Shown here: positions 33,124 through 40,662 of the stretch, piece by piece
Numbering within the stretch: the stretch's first letter is position 1
Layout: each line of letters starts with the position of its first letter
Assembly: GCA_031256825.1 (NCBI GenBank)
Contig: JAIRPV010000042.1
Location: 1 to 64,000, forward strand
Direction: 5' to 3'
Length of the DNA stretch: 64,000 nucleotides
Source: Oscillospiraceae bacterium
Lineage (GTDB): Bacteria; Bacillota; Clostridia; Oscillospirales; Acutalibacteraceae
Notes under the pieces: generated by a model
Databases searched by the model: none
What the model saw: only the letters and a program-made list of their open reading frames with translations
Told to the model about the DNA's origin: nothing
Program-made: the position numbers and the translations under genes

Positions 33124-33141
33124 GTTGAAAGGTTGTTCAAC
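33124..33141 (+). promoter_or_regulatory. CadC/SmtB-type operator 1
   Basis: GTTGAA-N6-TTCAAC begins 5 bases after the -10. It contains TGAA-N6-TTCA, the core seen in SmtB/CadC-family operators, and covers the transcription start, so binding would block initiation. Confidence 0.7.
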
Positions 33142-33163
33142 CAATCACAAGGAGGGGATTCCA

Positions 33164-33526
33164 TTGAGCGAGCAGGAGAAGCCGCTGTTTTGCGACTGCG
33201 ACGTTATTCACGAAGACGTTGTCAACCGCGTCCGCGAAAAGATGTATGAAAAAGAGCAATACATTGACCTGGCGGCCCTGTTTAAAATATTCGCGGACGG
33301 GACGCGGGTGCAACTGCTTCACGCGCTGGAACAGGGCGAGATGTGCGTTTGCGACCTTGCCGTTTTGATTGGGGCAACGAAATCGGCCGTTTCGCACCAG
33401 CTCAAAACGCTGCGAATGTCGAACCTGGTGAAATTCCGGAAAGAAGCGCAGACGGTGTTCTATTCGCTGGCGGATTCGCACGTGGAAGATATCCTCAACA
33501 AAGGGTTCGAGCATATCTGGGAATAG
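33164..33526 (+). CDS. cadC: CadC-type ArsR/SmtB metal-sensing repressor
   Basis: A 120-residue winged-helix repressor that leaves DNA when it binds Cd, Pb or Zn. It has the CadC alpha3N metal site: CDC near the N-terminus (Cys10, Cys12) together with ELCVCD-like EMCVCDLA (Cys61, Cys63). The recognition helix follows as SAVSHQLKTLRMSNLVK. The start is TTG at 33164, behind AAGGAGGGG; this gives the family's usual short acidic leader before the CxC. Operator 1 overlaps its own promoter and operator 2 lies before cadA, indicating autoregulation and control of cadA. Confidence 0.93.
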   Translation: MSEQEKPLFCDCDVIHEDVVNRVREKMYEKEQYIDLAALFKIFADGTRVQLLHALEQGEMCVCDLAVLIGATKSAVSHQLKTLRMSNLVKFRKEAQTVFYSLADSHVEDILNKGFEHIWE

Positions 33527-33571
33527 AACAGATGGAAACGCAGGGGGACGCTCCTTTCATCGCCCGTTTAG

Positions 33572-33587
33572 TTGAATACATGTTCAA
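33572..33587 (+). promoter_or_regulatory. CadC/SmtB-type operator 2, between cadC and cadA
   Basis: TTGAA-N6-TTCAA, containing the same TGAA-N6-TTCA core as operator 1, lies 24 bases before the cadA start. A second site here could block read-through or reflect an internal promoter. Confidence 0.6.
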
Positions 33588-33610
33588 TAACACAACAAGG
33601 AGGATCGCAG

Positions 33611-35701
33611 ATGGAAAAAATCATGATGCTCAAGGGGCTGGACTGCCCCAATTGCGCCGCCAAAATTGAGAAAGAAGTGCTGGGGCTTGCCGGCGTTGCC
33701 GGCGCAAAAGTGAACTTGATGACAGAAACGCTGTCGCTGACCCTGGACGGAAGCCACGCGGGCGACTTGGAAAGCGCCGTTCAAAAAATTGTTGCGGCAC
33801 ACGAGCCGGATATTATCGTCAGCCTCAAGGGGAGCGCGCCGCAGGCGCAAGCTTCCAGCAAGAAAGAGCTGATCCGGCTGTTGGTTGGCGCGGCAATTTA
33901 TGTCGTTGGCATAGCTGTTGGCGCGCTGCTCCAATGGAACGCCTATGTGGAACTTGGCATTCTGATTGCCGCTTATCTTGTTTTGGGCGGCGAGGTGCTG
34001 CTGAGAGCCGCGAAGAACATTGCCAAAGGGCAGGTGTTTGACGAAAACTTTCTGATGTGCATTGCCACCATTGGCGCGTTCCTGATTGGCGAATACCCGG
34101 AAGCGGTCGCCGTTATGCTCTTCTATCAAGTGGGGGAGATGTTCCAAAACCTGGCCGTTCGCCGCTCGAAGAAATCAATCGCCGACTTGATGGACATTCG
34201 GCCGGACGCCGCCACGGTAAAAAGGGAGGGCGGGTTTGTTTCCGTCGGCCCCGAAACGGTCGCTGTTGGCGAAACCATTTTGGTGAAGCCCGGCGAGAAG
34301 ATTCCGCTCGACGGCGTGATCCTGGACGGGGAATCCATGCTTGACGCAAGGGCGCTCACGGGGGAATCCGTTCCGCGCAGTGTTCGTCCGGGGGATGTTG
34401 CGTTATCCGGCTGCATCAACCAAAGCGGCGTGCTCACCATGAAAGTGACAAAAACATTCGGTGAATCAACCGTATCAAAAATCATAGACATGGTAGAGAA
34501 CGCTTCCGCCAACAAAGCGCCGACAGAGAATTTTATTACGGTATTTTCCCGCTATTATACGCCCGTTGTTGTGGGGCTTGCCACCTTGCTGGCGGTGATC
34601 CCCCCCATTCTGGGCTTTGGCGGCTGGGCGGAATGGCTGCACAGAGGGCTGGTGTTCCTGGTGATCTCCTGCCCCTGCGCGCTGGTGATTTCTATCCCGC
34701 TCGGTTTTTTCGGCGGCATCGGCGGCGCTTCGCGCAGGGGGGTTCTTGTGAAGGGCGGCAACTATCTGGAAGCGCTGAACGCCCTGGACATCATTGTTTT
34801 CGATAAGACGGGGACGCTGACAAAGGGCGTGTTTCAAGTGGCGGAGATTGCGCCCGCAAACGGATTTTTGGAAGCGGAGGTTTTGGAATATGCCGCAAGC
34901 GCGGAAGTTTTTTCGAACCACCCCATTGCGGTTTCTATTCGGGAGGCCTTTGGGAAGGCGGTTGATGAACGCTGCCTTTCGGATTACACTGAAATAGCGG
35001 GCCGCGGCGTCCGCGTGAACGTCAACGGACGGACGGTTTTGGCCGGCAGCGAAGCGCTGATGGCGGCTTCGCAGGTGGACTACTTGCCAAACGGCGGCAC
35101 GGGCACAAAAGTTTATGTTGCCGTGGATGATTGCTACGCGGGCTGCGTGCTGATTGCCGACGAGCTCAAGCGGGACGCCAAAGCGGCCATTGCGGGGCTG
35201 AAAAAACTGGGCATCCGCAAAACGGTTATGCTGACGGGCGACAACAGGCAGATTGGGGAGGAGGTTGCCGCCGAACTCGGGTTGGATGAGGTGTATACGG
35301 AGCTGCTTCCGGGCGACAAGGTTGACCAACTGGAGCTGCTTGACCGGCAAAAGCGGCGCAAAGGCAAGCTCGCTTTTGTTGGCGACGGCATTAACGACGC
35401 GCCCGTGCTTGCCCGCGCCGACGTGGGGATTGCCATGGGCGGGCTTGGCTCGGACGCGGCGATTGAGGCGGCCGACGTTGTGCTGATGACGGATGAACCC
35501 GCCAAACTGATCGACGCGATGGCGATTGCGAAGTTCACCAAACGGATTGTGGTGCAGAACATTGTGTTCGCCCTGGCGGTCAAGGGCGCGATTCTGCTGC
35601 TTGGCGCGTTCGGCATTGCGGGGATGTGGGAGGCTGTGTTCGGGGACGTTGGCGTTGCCCTGATTGCCATATTGAACGCGATGCGGGTGATGAGGAAGTG
35701 A
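33611..35701 (+). CDS. cadA: Cd/Zn/Pb-exporting P1B-type ATPase
   Basis: A 696-residue heavy-metal pump. The N-terminal metal-binding domain has GLDCPNCAAKIE (Cys12, Cys15). Eight membrane helices are expected; the translocation motif is SCPCAL (Cys354-Pro-Cys356). Other signatures are TGES (actuator, 250-253), DKTGTLT with the phosphorylated Asp398, SNHPIA, MLTGDN and GDGINDAP. All catalytic motifs are present, unlike the P-type-like protein at 17.4-19.9 kb. The ATG at 33611 is preceded by AAGGAGG. Regulation is by CadC through two operators. The CPC motif and CadC partner point to divalent Cd/Zn/Pb. Confidence 0.96.
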   Translation: MEKIMMLKGLDCPNCAAKIEKEVLGLAGVAGAKVNLMTETLSLTLDGSHAGDLESAVQKIVAAHEPDIIVSLKGSAPQAQASSKKELIRLLVGAAIYVVGIAVGALLQWNAYVELGILIAAYLVLGGEVLLRAAKNIAKGQVFDENFLMCIATIGAFLIGEYPEAVAVMLFYQVGEMFQNLAVRRSKKSIADLMDIRPDAATVKREGGFVSVGPETVAVGETILVKPGEKIPLDGVILDGESMLDARALTGESVPRSVRPGDVALSGCINQSGVLTMKVTKTFGESTVSKIIDMVENASANKAPTENFITVFSRYYTPVVVGLATLLAVIPPILGFGGWAEWLHRGLVFLVISCPCALVISIPLGFFGGIGGASRRGVLVKGGNYLEALNALDIIVFDKTGTLTKGVFQVAEIAPANGFLEAEVLEYAASAEVFSNHPIAVSIREAFGKAVDERCLSDYTEIAGRGVRVNVNGRTVLAGSEALMAASQVDYLPNGGTGTKVYVAVDDCYAGCVLIADELKRDAKAAIAGLKKLGIRKTVMLTGDNRQIGEEVAAELGLDEVYTELLPGDKVDQLELLDRQKRRKGKLAFVGDGINDAPVLARADVGIAMGGLGSDAAIEAADVVLMTDEPAKLIDAMAIAKFTKRIVVQNIVFALAVKGAILLLGAFGIAGMWEAVFGDVGVALIAILNAMRVMRK

Positions 35702-35805
35702 GATGGCAGGCCAGGGGCGAAATCGCCTCTTTGTGACAGATAAAGGAAGCGCTGACCGGCGCAACCCCAATATATTGTAGTGCGACGACCTTCGGAATAC
35801 AAAAC

Positions 35806-35835
35806 GCGCGGCATTTTTTGTAAGAATTGCCGCGC
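35806..35835. terminator. hairpin downstream of cadA
   Basis: GCGCGGCA (35806-35813) and TGCCGCGC (35828-35835) form a perfect 8-bp stem; the loop is T-rich and no T-run follows directly. A weaker hairpin GGGGCG-AAAT-CGCCTC with a short T-run lies nearer the cadA stop (about 35713-35732). No gene is seen between 35702 and 35967. Confidence 0.4.
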
Positions 35836-35903
35836 ATTATTCACTGAATTTTCCTATTGCACAATTGCGCCGGCGCCGGGGCAGAATATCTTACGAAATT
35901 CTC

Positions 35904-35932
35904 TTGCATTGATCCGCGAATCATGTTATATT
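35904..35932 (+). promoter_or_regulatory. promoter of the ThuA-like gene
   Basis: TTGCAT (35904-35909) and TATATT (35927-35932), spacing 17, about 36 bases before the start codon. Confidence 0.55.
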
Positions 35933-35967
35933 TTATTCAAGTAAAGTGTATGGAAAGGGCGTTGCCC

Positions 35968-36684
35968 ATGCGAAAGGCTCTGATTTTTTGGGGCGGCTGG
36001 GATGGCCACGAACCGGAGAAGGTTGCCCGGCGAATCAAAGGCTTGCTGGAAGCGGAAGGGTTCCGCGTGGATGTTTTCCACGAAGCAGAGCGGCTGCCGC
36101 TGAACGAGCTTGCAAGCTATGAGCTGCTGTTTGCGGCGGTTACCATGAGCGAGATGCCGGGCGAAGTTTCGCGGGCGATTGCGAAGGCGGTTGGCGCGGG
36201 CCTGGGGCTGGCGGGCTGCCACGGCGGCATGTGCGACGCGTTCCGCAACGACACGGAGTGGCAGTTCATGACCGGCGGGCAGTGGGTCAGCCATCCGGGC
36301 GGCGACCAGATCGCATACACGGTAAATCTGGTACCGGGTTCGCCATTGACGGAAGGCTTGGAGGATTTTCCGGTTTGCACGGAGCACTACTATCTGCACG
36401 TGGATCCCGCGGTGGAAGTGCTGGCAACCACGCGCTTCCCCCTGGTATCCTATTACCATGCCGCGAACCGGCCGGTTGACATGCCCGTTGCCTGGACGAA
36501 ATATTGGGGCCTAGGGCGGGTGTTTTATCTTTCGCTGGGGCATCACGATGATTTGTTCGATCAGGCGCCGACGGCGCAGGAACTGCTGCGCCGCGGAATG
36601 CTCTGGGCGGCGGGCGGCAGGGAAGCCGCAAAGGCCGAAGGACTGACGGCGGAACGATTTTTGAACGACGCAAAAATGTATTGA
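35968..36684 (+). CDS. ThuA-domain protein
   Basis: A 238-residue ThuA-like (class I glutamine amidotransferase-like fold) protein. Seen motifs are ALIFWGGWDGHEPEKVARRI at the start, LAGCHGGMCDAFRND at about 75-90, GGQWVSHPGGD, TEHYYLHVDP and a final YWGLGRVFYLSLGHHDD, all ThuA hallmarks. ThuA proteins occur in sugar-utilisation loci, and the exact reaction is uncertain. The adjacent Gfo/Idh/MocA dehydrogenase (50 bases downstream) supports a sugar or sugar-acid pathway. The ATG at 35968 is chosen because GGAAAGG precedes it and the fold starts directly. Confidence 0.88.
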   Translation: MRKALIFWGGWDGHEPEKVARRIKGLLEAEGFRVDVFHEAERLPLNELASYELLFAAVTMSEMPGEVSRAIAKAVGAGLGLAGCHGGMCDAFRNDTEWQFMTGGQWVSHPGGDQIAYTVNLVPGSPLTEGLEDFPVCTEHYYLHVDPAVEVLATTRFPLVSYYHAANRPVDMPVAWTKYWGLGRVFYLSLGHHDDLFDQAPTAQELLRRGMLWAAGGREAAKAEGLTAERFLNDAKMY

Positions 36685-36733
36685 CGACCCGCTATTCTGA
36701 CCCCCGGATTCTGAGGAGGAGGTAACACCCCCA

Positions 36734-37933
36734 ATGGCGAGAATGAGAGTCGGTTTTGTCGGCGTAGGCGACATCAGCGGAATCTATTTGAAAAACTTCC
36801 ATGGCATGTTCGCAAACGACATTGAAGTTGTTGGCGTATGCGATCTTCTGCGCGAAAAAGCGGCGCGCGCGGCGGCGAAATATCATATCCCCAAAATTTA
36901 CAGGGACATGCACGAGCTGTTCGCCGACCCGCAAGTTGATATTGTGCTCAACCTTACGCGGCCTGCGGAGCACTACGATGTGACGAAAGCGGCGCTGGAG
37001 GCAGGCAAGCCGGTCTACACCGAAAAGCCCCTTGCGGCCACGTTCGCGCAGGGCAAAGAACTGCTGGAACTGGCGCAGGCCAGGGGGCTGATGCTTTGCG
37101 GCGCGCCGGACACCTTTTTGGGCGCGGGCGTGCAGGGCTGCCGCCGTTTGCTCGAAGCGGATGTGATTGGCAAGCCGGTGGGGGCGGCAGCGCATATGAT
37201 CTGCCACGGGCACGAAACATGGCACCCCGATCCGGAATTTTATTATCAAGCGCCTGGCGGCGGGCCGATGCTCGACATGGGCCCCTATTATGTTACGGCG
37301 CTGACGCAGTTTTTTGGGCCGGTGCAGAGCGTGGTGGGGATGGCCCGCGCAACTTACCCCAAACGCTGGATTACAAGCCAGCCGCTCAGCGGAACAGAAA
37401 TTGACGTCACTGTGCCCACCTATCAGGCGGCCCTGCTGCGCTTTCGCAGCGGCGCCATTGCAACGCTGGTTACCACGTTCGACGTTTACAGCATGCCGGG
37501 CGTGAACCATATTGAACTCTATGGCGAACGCGGCAATATGATTGTGCCAGACCCAAACGAATTTGGCGGGGAAATCAAAATTAAAATTGGGGAGCGCAAT
37601 TCGGCCGGCGCGAAGCAAAACTGGGGCCACGGCAAGTGGATTCCCATTGACTCGCCCTACGACAGCTTCAGCGCAAACAGCCGCGGCGTTGGGCTTTATG
37701 ATATGGCGCAGGCCATGCGCACCGGACGCGCGCCACGCGCCAGCGCCGCGCTGCAAACGCTGCACGTGCTGGAAGTGCTGGAGGCTGTGGCCCGCAGCGA
37801 AGGCAGCGCAATCGAGATCACCTCGCCCTTTGAGGCGCAGGCGACCCTGCCCTTCTCGGCGGGGCGCGGCGAACCGCCAACATGGGAAACGGTGCAGCAG
37901 CGCAAAAAGCTTTGCCGGGAAATTGGGCGGTAA
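36734..37933 (+). CDS. Gfo/Idh/MocA-family oxidoreductase
   Basis: An NAD(P)-dependent sugar or inositol dehydrogenase-like enzyme of 399 residues. The Rossmann motif RVGFVGVGDISGIYLKNF lies at residues 4-21; the signature lysine is in YTEKPLA near residue 97; and the C-terminal domain has GGGPMLDMGPYY (metal- or substrate-site aspartate) and a long insertion. AGGAGGAGG precedes the ATG by 11 bases. Pairing with the ThuA-like gene is common in carbohydrate catabolic operons, which is the basis for suggesting sugar oxidation; the substrate is not predictable. Confidence 0.9.
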   Translation: MARMRVGFVGVGDISGIYLKNFHGMFANDIEVVGVCDLLREKAARAAAKYHIPKIYRDMHELFADPQVDIVLNLTRPAEHYDVTKAALEAGKPVYTEKPLAATFAQGKELLELAQARGLMLCGAPDTFLGAGVQGCRRLLEADVIGKPVGAAAHMICHGHETWHPDPEFYYQAPGGGPMLDMGPYYVTALTQFFGPVQSVVGMARATYPKRWITSQPLSGTEIDVTVPTYQAALLRFRSGAIATLVTTFDVYSMPGVNHIELYGERGNMIVPDPNEFGGEIKIKIGERNSAGAKQNWGHGKWIPIDSPYDSFSANSRGVGLYDMAQAMRTGRAPRASAALQTLHVLEVLEAVARSEGSAIEITSPFEAQATLPFSAGRGEPPTWETVQQRKKLCREIGR

Positions 37934-37936
37934 GCG

Positions 37937-38094
37937 CCTGCGGCGAGCAGTTCGTCACTGGTGACTGCTGCGCGAAGCAATCCCTCGCCACTGATCTTGT
38001 GCTTATGATATCGAACCTGCGGCGGGCAGTTCGCCATCGGCAGCTTCTCAGCAAAATTCTTGCCTCGCCACAGGTGATATGCTTATTATAACGC
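37937..38094. repeat. imperfect 79-base tandem repeat
   Basis: Unit A (37937-38015) and unit B (38016-38094) both start CCTGCGGCG-R-GCAGTTCG-Y-CA and end with CCTCGCCAC...GCTTAT-N-ATA, with weaker similarity between. There is no open frame of note. The copies differ at many positions, so duplication is old. The function is unknown; it lies just before the hairpin at 38102. Confidence 0.65.
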
Positions 38095-38101
38095 AAAAAC
38101 A

Positions 38102-38152
38102 AAACAGATAGACCCGCTGAAACAGCAATCATTCGGCGGGAGCTATCTGTTT
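38102..38152 (-). terminator. two-tier hairpin, probable minus-strand terminator after gatC
   Basis: AAACAGATAG (38102-38111) and CTATCTGTTT (38143-38152) form a perfect 10-bp outer stem around CCCGC/GCGGG (38113-38117, 38136-38140). On the minus strand it is followed by TGTTTTTG, so it could end transcripts from gatC. The rest of 38153-38260 contains another inverted repeat (ACAGCC...GGCTGT) and nothing else that I recognise. Confidence 0.5.
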
Positions 38153-38260
38153 GGCGGCGTTTTGCGGAGCCATTTTCGCGAACAAACAAAAACAGCCCTG
38201 TCTGCGGCAAAAAGAGCTTAAATTTTTTGAAACCGGCTGTGGAATTTTGCCTTTGCCCAC

Positions 38261-38289
38261 TTGAAATCCCTGTTGATATCTGCTATAAT
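38261..38289 (+). promoter_or_regulatory. tRNA-Leu promoter
   Basis: TTGAAA (38261-38266) and TATAAT (38284-38289), spacing 17. The tRNA begins 16 bases after the -10. Confidence 0.75.
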
Positions 38290-38304
38290 AGGAATATCAC
38301 CTGC

Positions 38305-38391
38305 GCCGCTGTGGTGGAATTGGCAGACACCTTGGACTTAAAATCCAATGCTGGCAACAGCGTACCGGTTCGAGCCCGGTCAGCGGCACCA
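38305..38391 (+). tRNA. tRNA-Leu (anticodon UAA), CCA encoded
   Basis: Acceptor strands GCCGCTG (38305-38311) and CAGCGGC (38381-38387) pair fully, followed by A and encoded CCA (38389-38391). The anticodon arm TTGGA-CTTAAAA-TCCAA gives anticodon TAA. A long variable arm (ATGCTGGCAACAGCGT) and the T-arm CCGGTTCGAGCCCGG are typical of a class II tRNA-Leu. It reads UUA and, by wobble, UUG. Confidence 0.96.
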
Positions 38392-38452
38392 GTTGCACTG
38401 GAGGCAGAGCGCCGCAGATAATTTTTTTGGCAGCCGCGCGGCTGACGGGAAC

Positions 38453-38740
38453 CTATTCCACGGCCCGGTATACCAGGAAGCAGCCGTCTTTTTCGCGCGG
38501 GGCATTTTGCAAAAGCAACGCCGGCTCGATGGAAGGCGTCACAACATCCTCCCGCGTGACGTTCGCCACGGGGAACGAATGCGACAGCGGCTCAACGCCT
38601 TCAGTATCCAGGGCGTTGAGTTGATCGAAATAGCTGATAATGCTCTGCAAATCCACTTCCGTAGCGGCGCGTTCCTCTTCGCTGAGCTGGATGCGCGCCA
38701 GGGATTCCAGGTACGATATGAGTTCGCGGTCAATGGTCAT
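38453..38740 (-). CDS. gatC: Asp/Glu-tRNA amidotransferase subunit C
   Basis: The small 95-residue subunit that stabilises GatA in the enzyme converting Glu-tRNA(Gln) or Asp-tRNA(Asn) to the amide form. The typical start DRELISYLESLARIQLSEEE and the belt-like Pro-rich tail LSHSFPVANVTREDVVTPS are clear. gatA and gatB are not adjacent: the neighbour downstream is the convergent tRNA-Leu, so this gatC is separated from its partners at least within this window. GGAGGTTCCCT precedes the ATG. Confidence 0.9.
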   Translation of the reverse strand: MTIDRELISYLESLARIQLSEEERAATEVDLQSIISYFDQLNALDTEGVEPLSHSFPVANVTREDVVTPSIEPALLLQNAPREKDGCFLVYRAVE

Positions 38741-38791
38741 AGGGAACCTCCGTTATTGATTGCATATTTTGACATAAGATCGGGGTGTAAC

Positions 38792-39280
38792 ATGAAACTT
38801 TATATCAAGCAAAAGGTGTTTTCCTGGCGGGATCAGTTTGCCGTTCGGGACGCCGACGGCGCTGAGCGATGGTTTGCACAGGGGGAGCTGTTCAGCTGGG
38901 GGCGCAAGCTGCACGTTTGCGACACAGAGGGCCGGGAGGCCGCCTTTATTCACCGCAAAAACTGGAGCTTTCTGCCGAAGTACTACATTGAGATAGACGG
39001 CAATACCTATTTGTTGGCGTCTGAACTTTCTTTTTTGAAACGACGGCTGCACCTGGAAGGCTTGCCATGGCGCATGGAAGGCAATTTTTCCGCGCACGAA
39101 TATGAGCTGTTCAACGGCAACGAGACGATTATGCGCATGTCGAAGCACTGGTTTACGTGGGGCGACTCCTATGAACTGGACATTCCCCGGCTCGAAAACG
39201 AGTTGCTGTGCCTTTGCGTTGCGCTTGCGGTTGACTGCATGCAGGCGGATAGCGCGGCGGCGGCCGCCGCCGCGTCATGA
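38792..39280 (+). CDS. LURP-one/YxjI-like protein
   Basis: A 162-residue protein with a tubby-like LURP-one fold: KLYIKQKVFSWRDQFAVRD at the start, GRKLHVCDTEGREAAFIHRK, a YYIEIDG strand and FTWGDSYELDIP near the end. Such proteins are thought to bind membrane phospholipids; the bacterial role is unknown. Translation ends in an Ala-rich tail (SAAAAAAAS). The ribosome site is weak (GGGGTG). I reject longer in-frame starts because they would run through gatC on the other strand and the tRNA. It is divergent from gatC with 51 bases between starts. Confidence 0.8.
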   Translation: MKLYIKQKVFSWRDQFAVRDADGAERWFAQGELFSWGRKLHVCDTEGREAAFIHRKNWSFLPKYYIEIDGNTYLLASELSFLKRRLHLEGLPWRMEGNFSAHEYELFNGNETIMRMSKHWFTWGDSYELDIPRLENELLCLCVALAVDCMQADSAAAAAAAS

Positions 39281-39293
39281 GCGCTGCGGATCG

Positions 39294-39563
39294 TCAAGGG
39301 ACAGGCGAAAGAATCGCCGTTTCCGCGCGCTTTTGCAGGGTACCCGAACCCATGGCTGCCAGATAAACCGCCTGGCGGCCTTTGTGCACGGCAAGGACAA
39401 ACGATTTTGGCAGCTCTTCGCCCACGGCAGCCACTTCGCCGCGCTTTTGCGCCGCGCGAAGAAACTCCCGCGTCACCTTTTGCACCGTGGTGGCGTCCAG
39501 ATCGAAAATACCCACAACATCGCGCTGCCGGATGACCGTGTCGCATCCCAAATGCAAATACAT
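39294..39563 (-). CDS. remB: RemB-like extracellular matrix regulator (DUF370)
   Basis: An 89-residue DUF370 protein, starting YLHLGCDTVIRQRDVVGIFDLD, which matches RemB. In Bacillus RemA is the matrix-gene activator and RemB a small regulator of the same family; here the DNA-binding role is inferred. It follows maf with a 3-base gap, so the order glyoxalase-maf-remB forms an operon. The sequence ends close to the convergent YxjI-like gene, with 13 bases between. Confidence 0.85.
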   Translation of the reverse strand: MYLHLGCDTVIRQRDVVGIFDLDATTVQKVTREFLRAAQKRGEVAAVGEELPKSFVLAVHKGRQAVYLAAMGSGTLQKRAETAILSPVP

Positions 39564-39566
39564 CCC

Positions 39567-40130
39567 TTACTCCTTCCGGATAAACTGCCGAAGTTCTCTT
39601 GCGAGCAACGCGACAGGCAGGCCCACCACATTGAAGTAATCCCCGGTTATCCCTTCGGCCAGCAGGGCGCCCCTGCCCTGGATGCCGTAGGCCCCGGCTT
39701 TGTCCATGGGTTCGCCGGTGCGGACATACGCTTCGATTTCTTCGCCGCCCAAAGCATAAAAGCGGACGAGCGTGTGCTGCGAGAAGCGCCGTTCGCGTTC
39801 GCCTAACCGCAGGCAAACCCCGGTGATCACCACGTGCTCCCGGCCGGACAGCAGGCGCAGCATGCGCTCGGCATCCGCCGCATCTTTTGGTTTGCCCAGA
39901 ATTTCGCCGCCCGCCACAACAACTGTGTCCGCGCCAATCACGCAATCATCCGGGAACTGGCGGGCCACGTAGGCGGCTTTCTGCGCGGCAAGATCCTCCG
40001 CGCACTGTTCCGGAGGGCAATCGGGCGCGATGATTTCCGCCACTTTTGGCACGCACACGCCAAACGGCAGACCAACCAGCGCCAACAGCTCTTTGCGCCG
40101 CGGGGAACCGGAGGCCAAAATATATTTCAT
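39567..40130 (-). CDS. maf: Maf-family nucleoside triphosphate pyrophosphatase
   Basis: A 187-residue Maf/HAM1-like enzyme that hydrolyses dTTP, UTP or modified NTPs and is associated with septum inhibition and pool sanitation. The signature SGSPRRKELL occurs at residues 7-16, then CVIGADTVV and GEILGKPKDAADAERML, DKAGAYGIQG and YFNVVGLPV. The start at 40130 matches homologues; GGGAGA precedes it. It is downstream of the glyoxalase-fold gene by 10 bases. Confidence 0.93.
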   Translation of the reverse strand: MKYILASGSPRRKELLALVGLPFGVCVPKVAEIIAPDCPPEQCAEDLAAQKAAYVARQFPDDCVIGADTVVVAGGEILGKPKDAADAERMLRLLSGREHVVITGVCLRLGERERRFSQHTLVRFYALGGEEIEAYVRTGEPMDKAGAYGIQGRGALLAEGITGDYFNVVGLPVALLARELRQFIRKE

Positions 40131-40140
40131 AAACGTCTCC

Positions 40141-40518
40141 CTATTTTTTTGGTACAATCTCCGTCCAATAGCCATCCGGGTCTTCAATGAAATAGATGCC
40201 CATGGCGGGGTTTTCGTAACACACGCAGCCCATGGCCGTATGCTTTGCCAGCGCGGCGGCCATGTTGTCGGTGGCAACGGCAAAGTGGATTTCGTTGTCG
40301 CCCAGCGCATAGGGCCGCTCCATGCCGCGCAGCCAGGTCAGCTCCAGCTGGAAGGGGCTGCCCGGGGCTTGTAAGAATACCAGAGCGAAACTGCCGTCTG
40401 CGGCCTCGTGGCGGCGCGCCACAGAAAAGCCCAGCGCCTCTTGATAGAACTCCACAGACTTTTTCAGGTCAAACACATTGCGGTTGGTATGAGCGGGCGT
40501 GAAAGCGATCTGTTCCAA
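40141..40518 (-). CDS. glyoxalase/VOC-fold protein (lactoylglutathione lyase-like)
   Basis: A 125-residue single VOC-fold protein with the two beta-alpha-beta-beta-beta units: [21 protein letters not shown] with a histidine ligand, FQLELTW with a glutamate ligand, [12 protein letters not shown] with the second histidine and [16 protein letters not shown] with the last glutamate. It therefore has the metal ligands of glyoxalase I. The start is TTG at 40518 behind AAAGGAG, preceded by a good promoter. It probably detoxifies methylglyoxal or a related thiol adduct; the thiol is unknown. Confidence 0.9.
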   Translation of the reverse strand: MEQIAFTPAHTNRNVFDLKKSVEFYQEALGFSVARRHEAADGSFALVFLQAPGSPFQLELTWLRGMERPYALGDNEIHFAVATDNMAAALAKHTAMGCVCYENPAMGIYFIEDPDGYWTEIVPKK

Positions 40519-40555
40519 GCCATCTTCTCCTTTGCGCGCGTATTTTCTTATCTTA

Positions 40556-40584
40556 ATTGTAGCAGGAAACGCCGCACATGTCAA
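40556..40584 (-). promoter_or_regulatory. promoter of the glyoxalase-maf-remB operon
   Basis: Minus-strand TTGACA (40584-40579) and TACAAT (40561-40556), spacing 17. Confidence 0.7.
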
Positions 40585-40662
40585 GGGGGCCGCGCAAATT
40601 ATACTTTTTCTGGAAAGAAAAGCGGCAAAAATAGCGGGAGGGCATCAGAAAGGAAACCGGAT

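Noticed and set aside
38305..38391. Integration site of a mobile element at tRNA-Leu
   Set aside because: No integrase, no duplicated tRNA 3' end and ordinary housekeeping genes on both sides.
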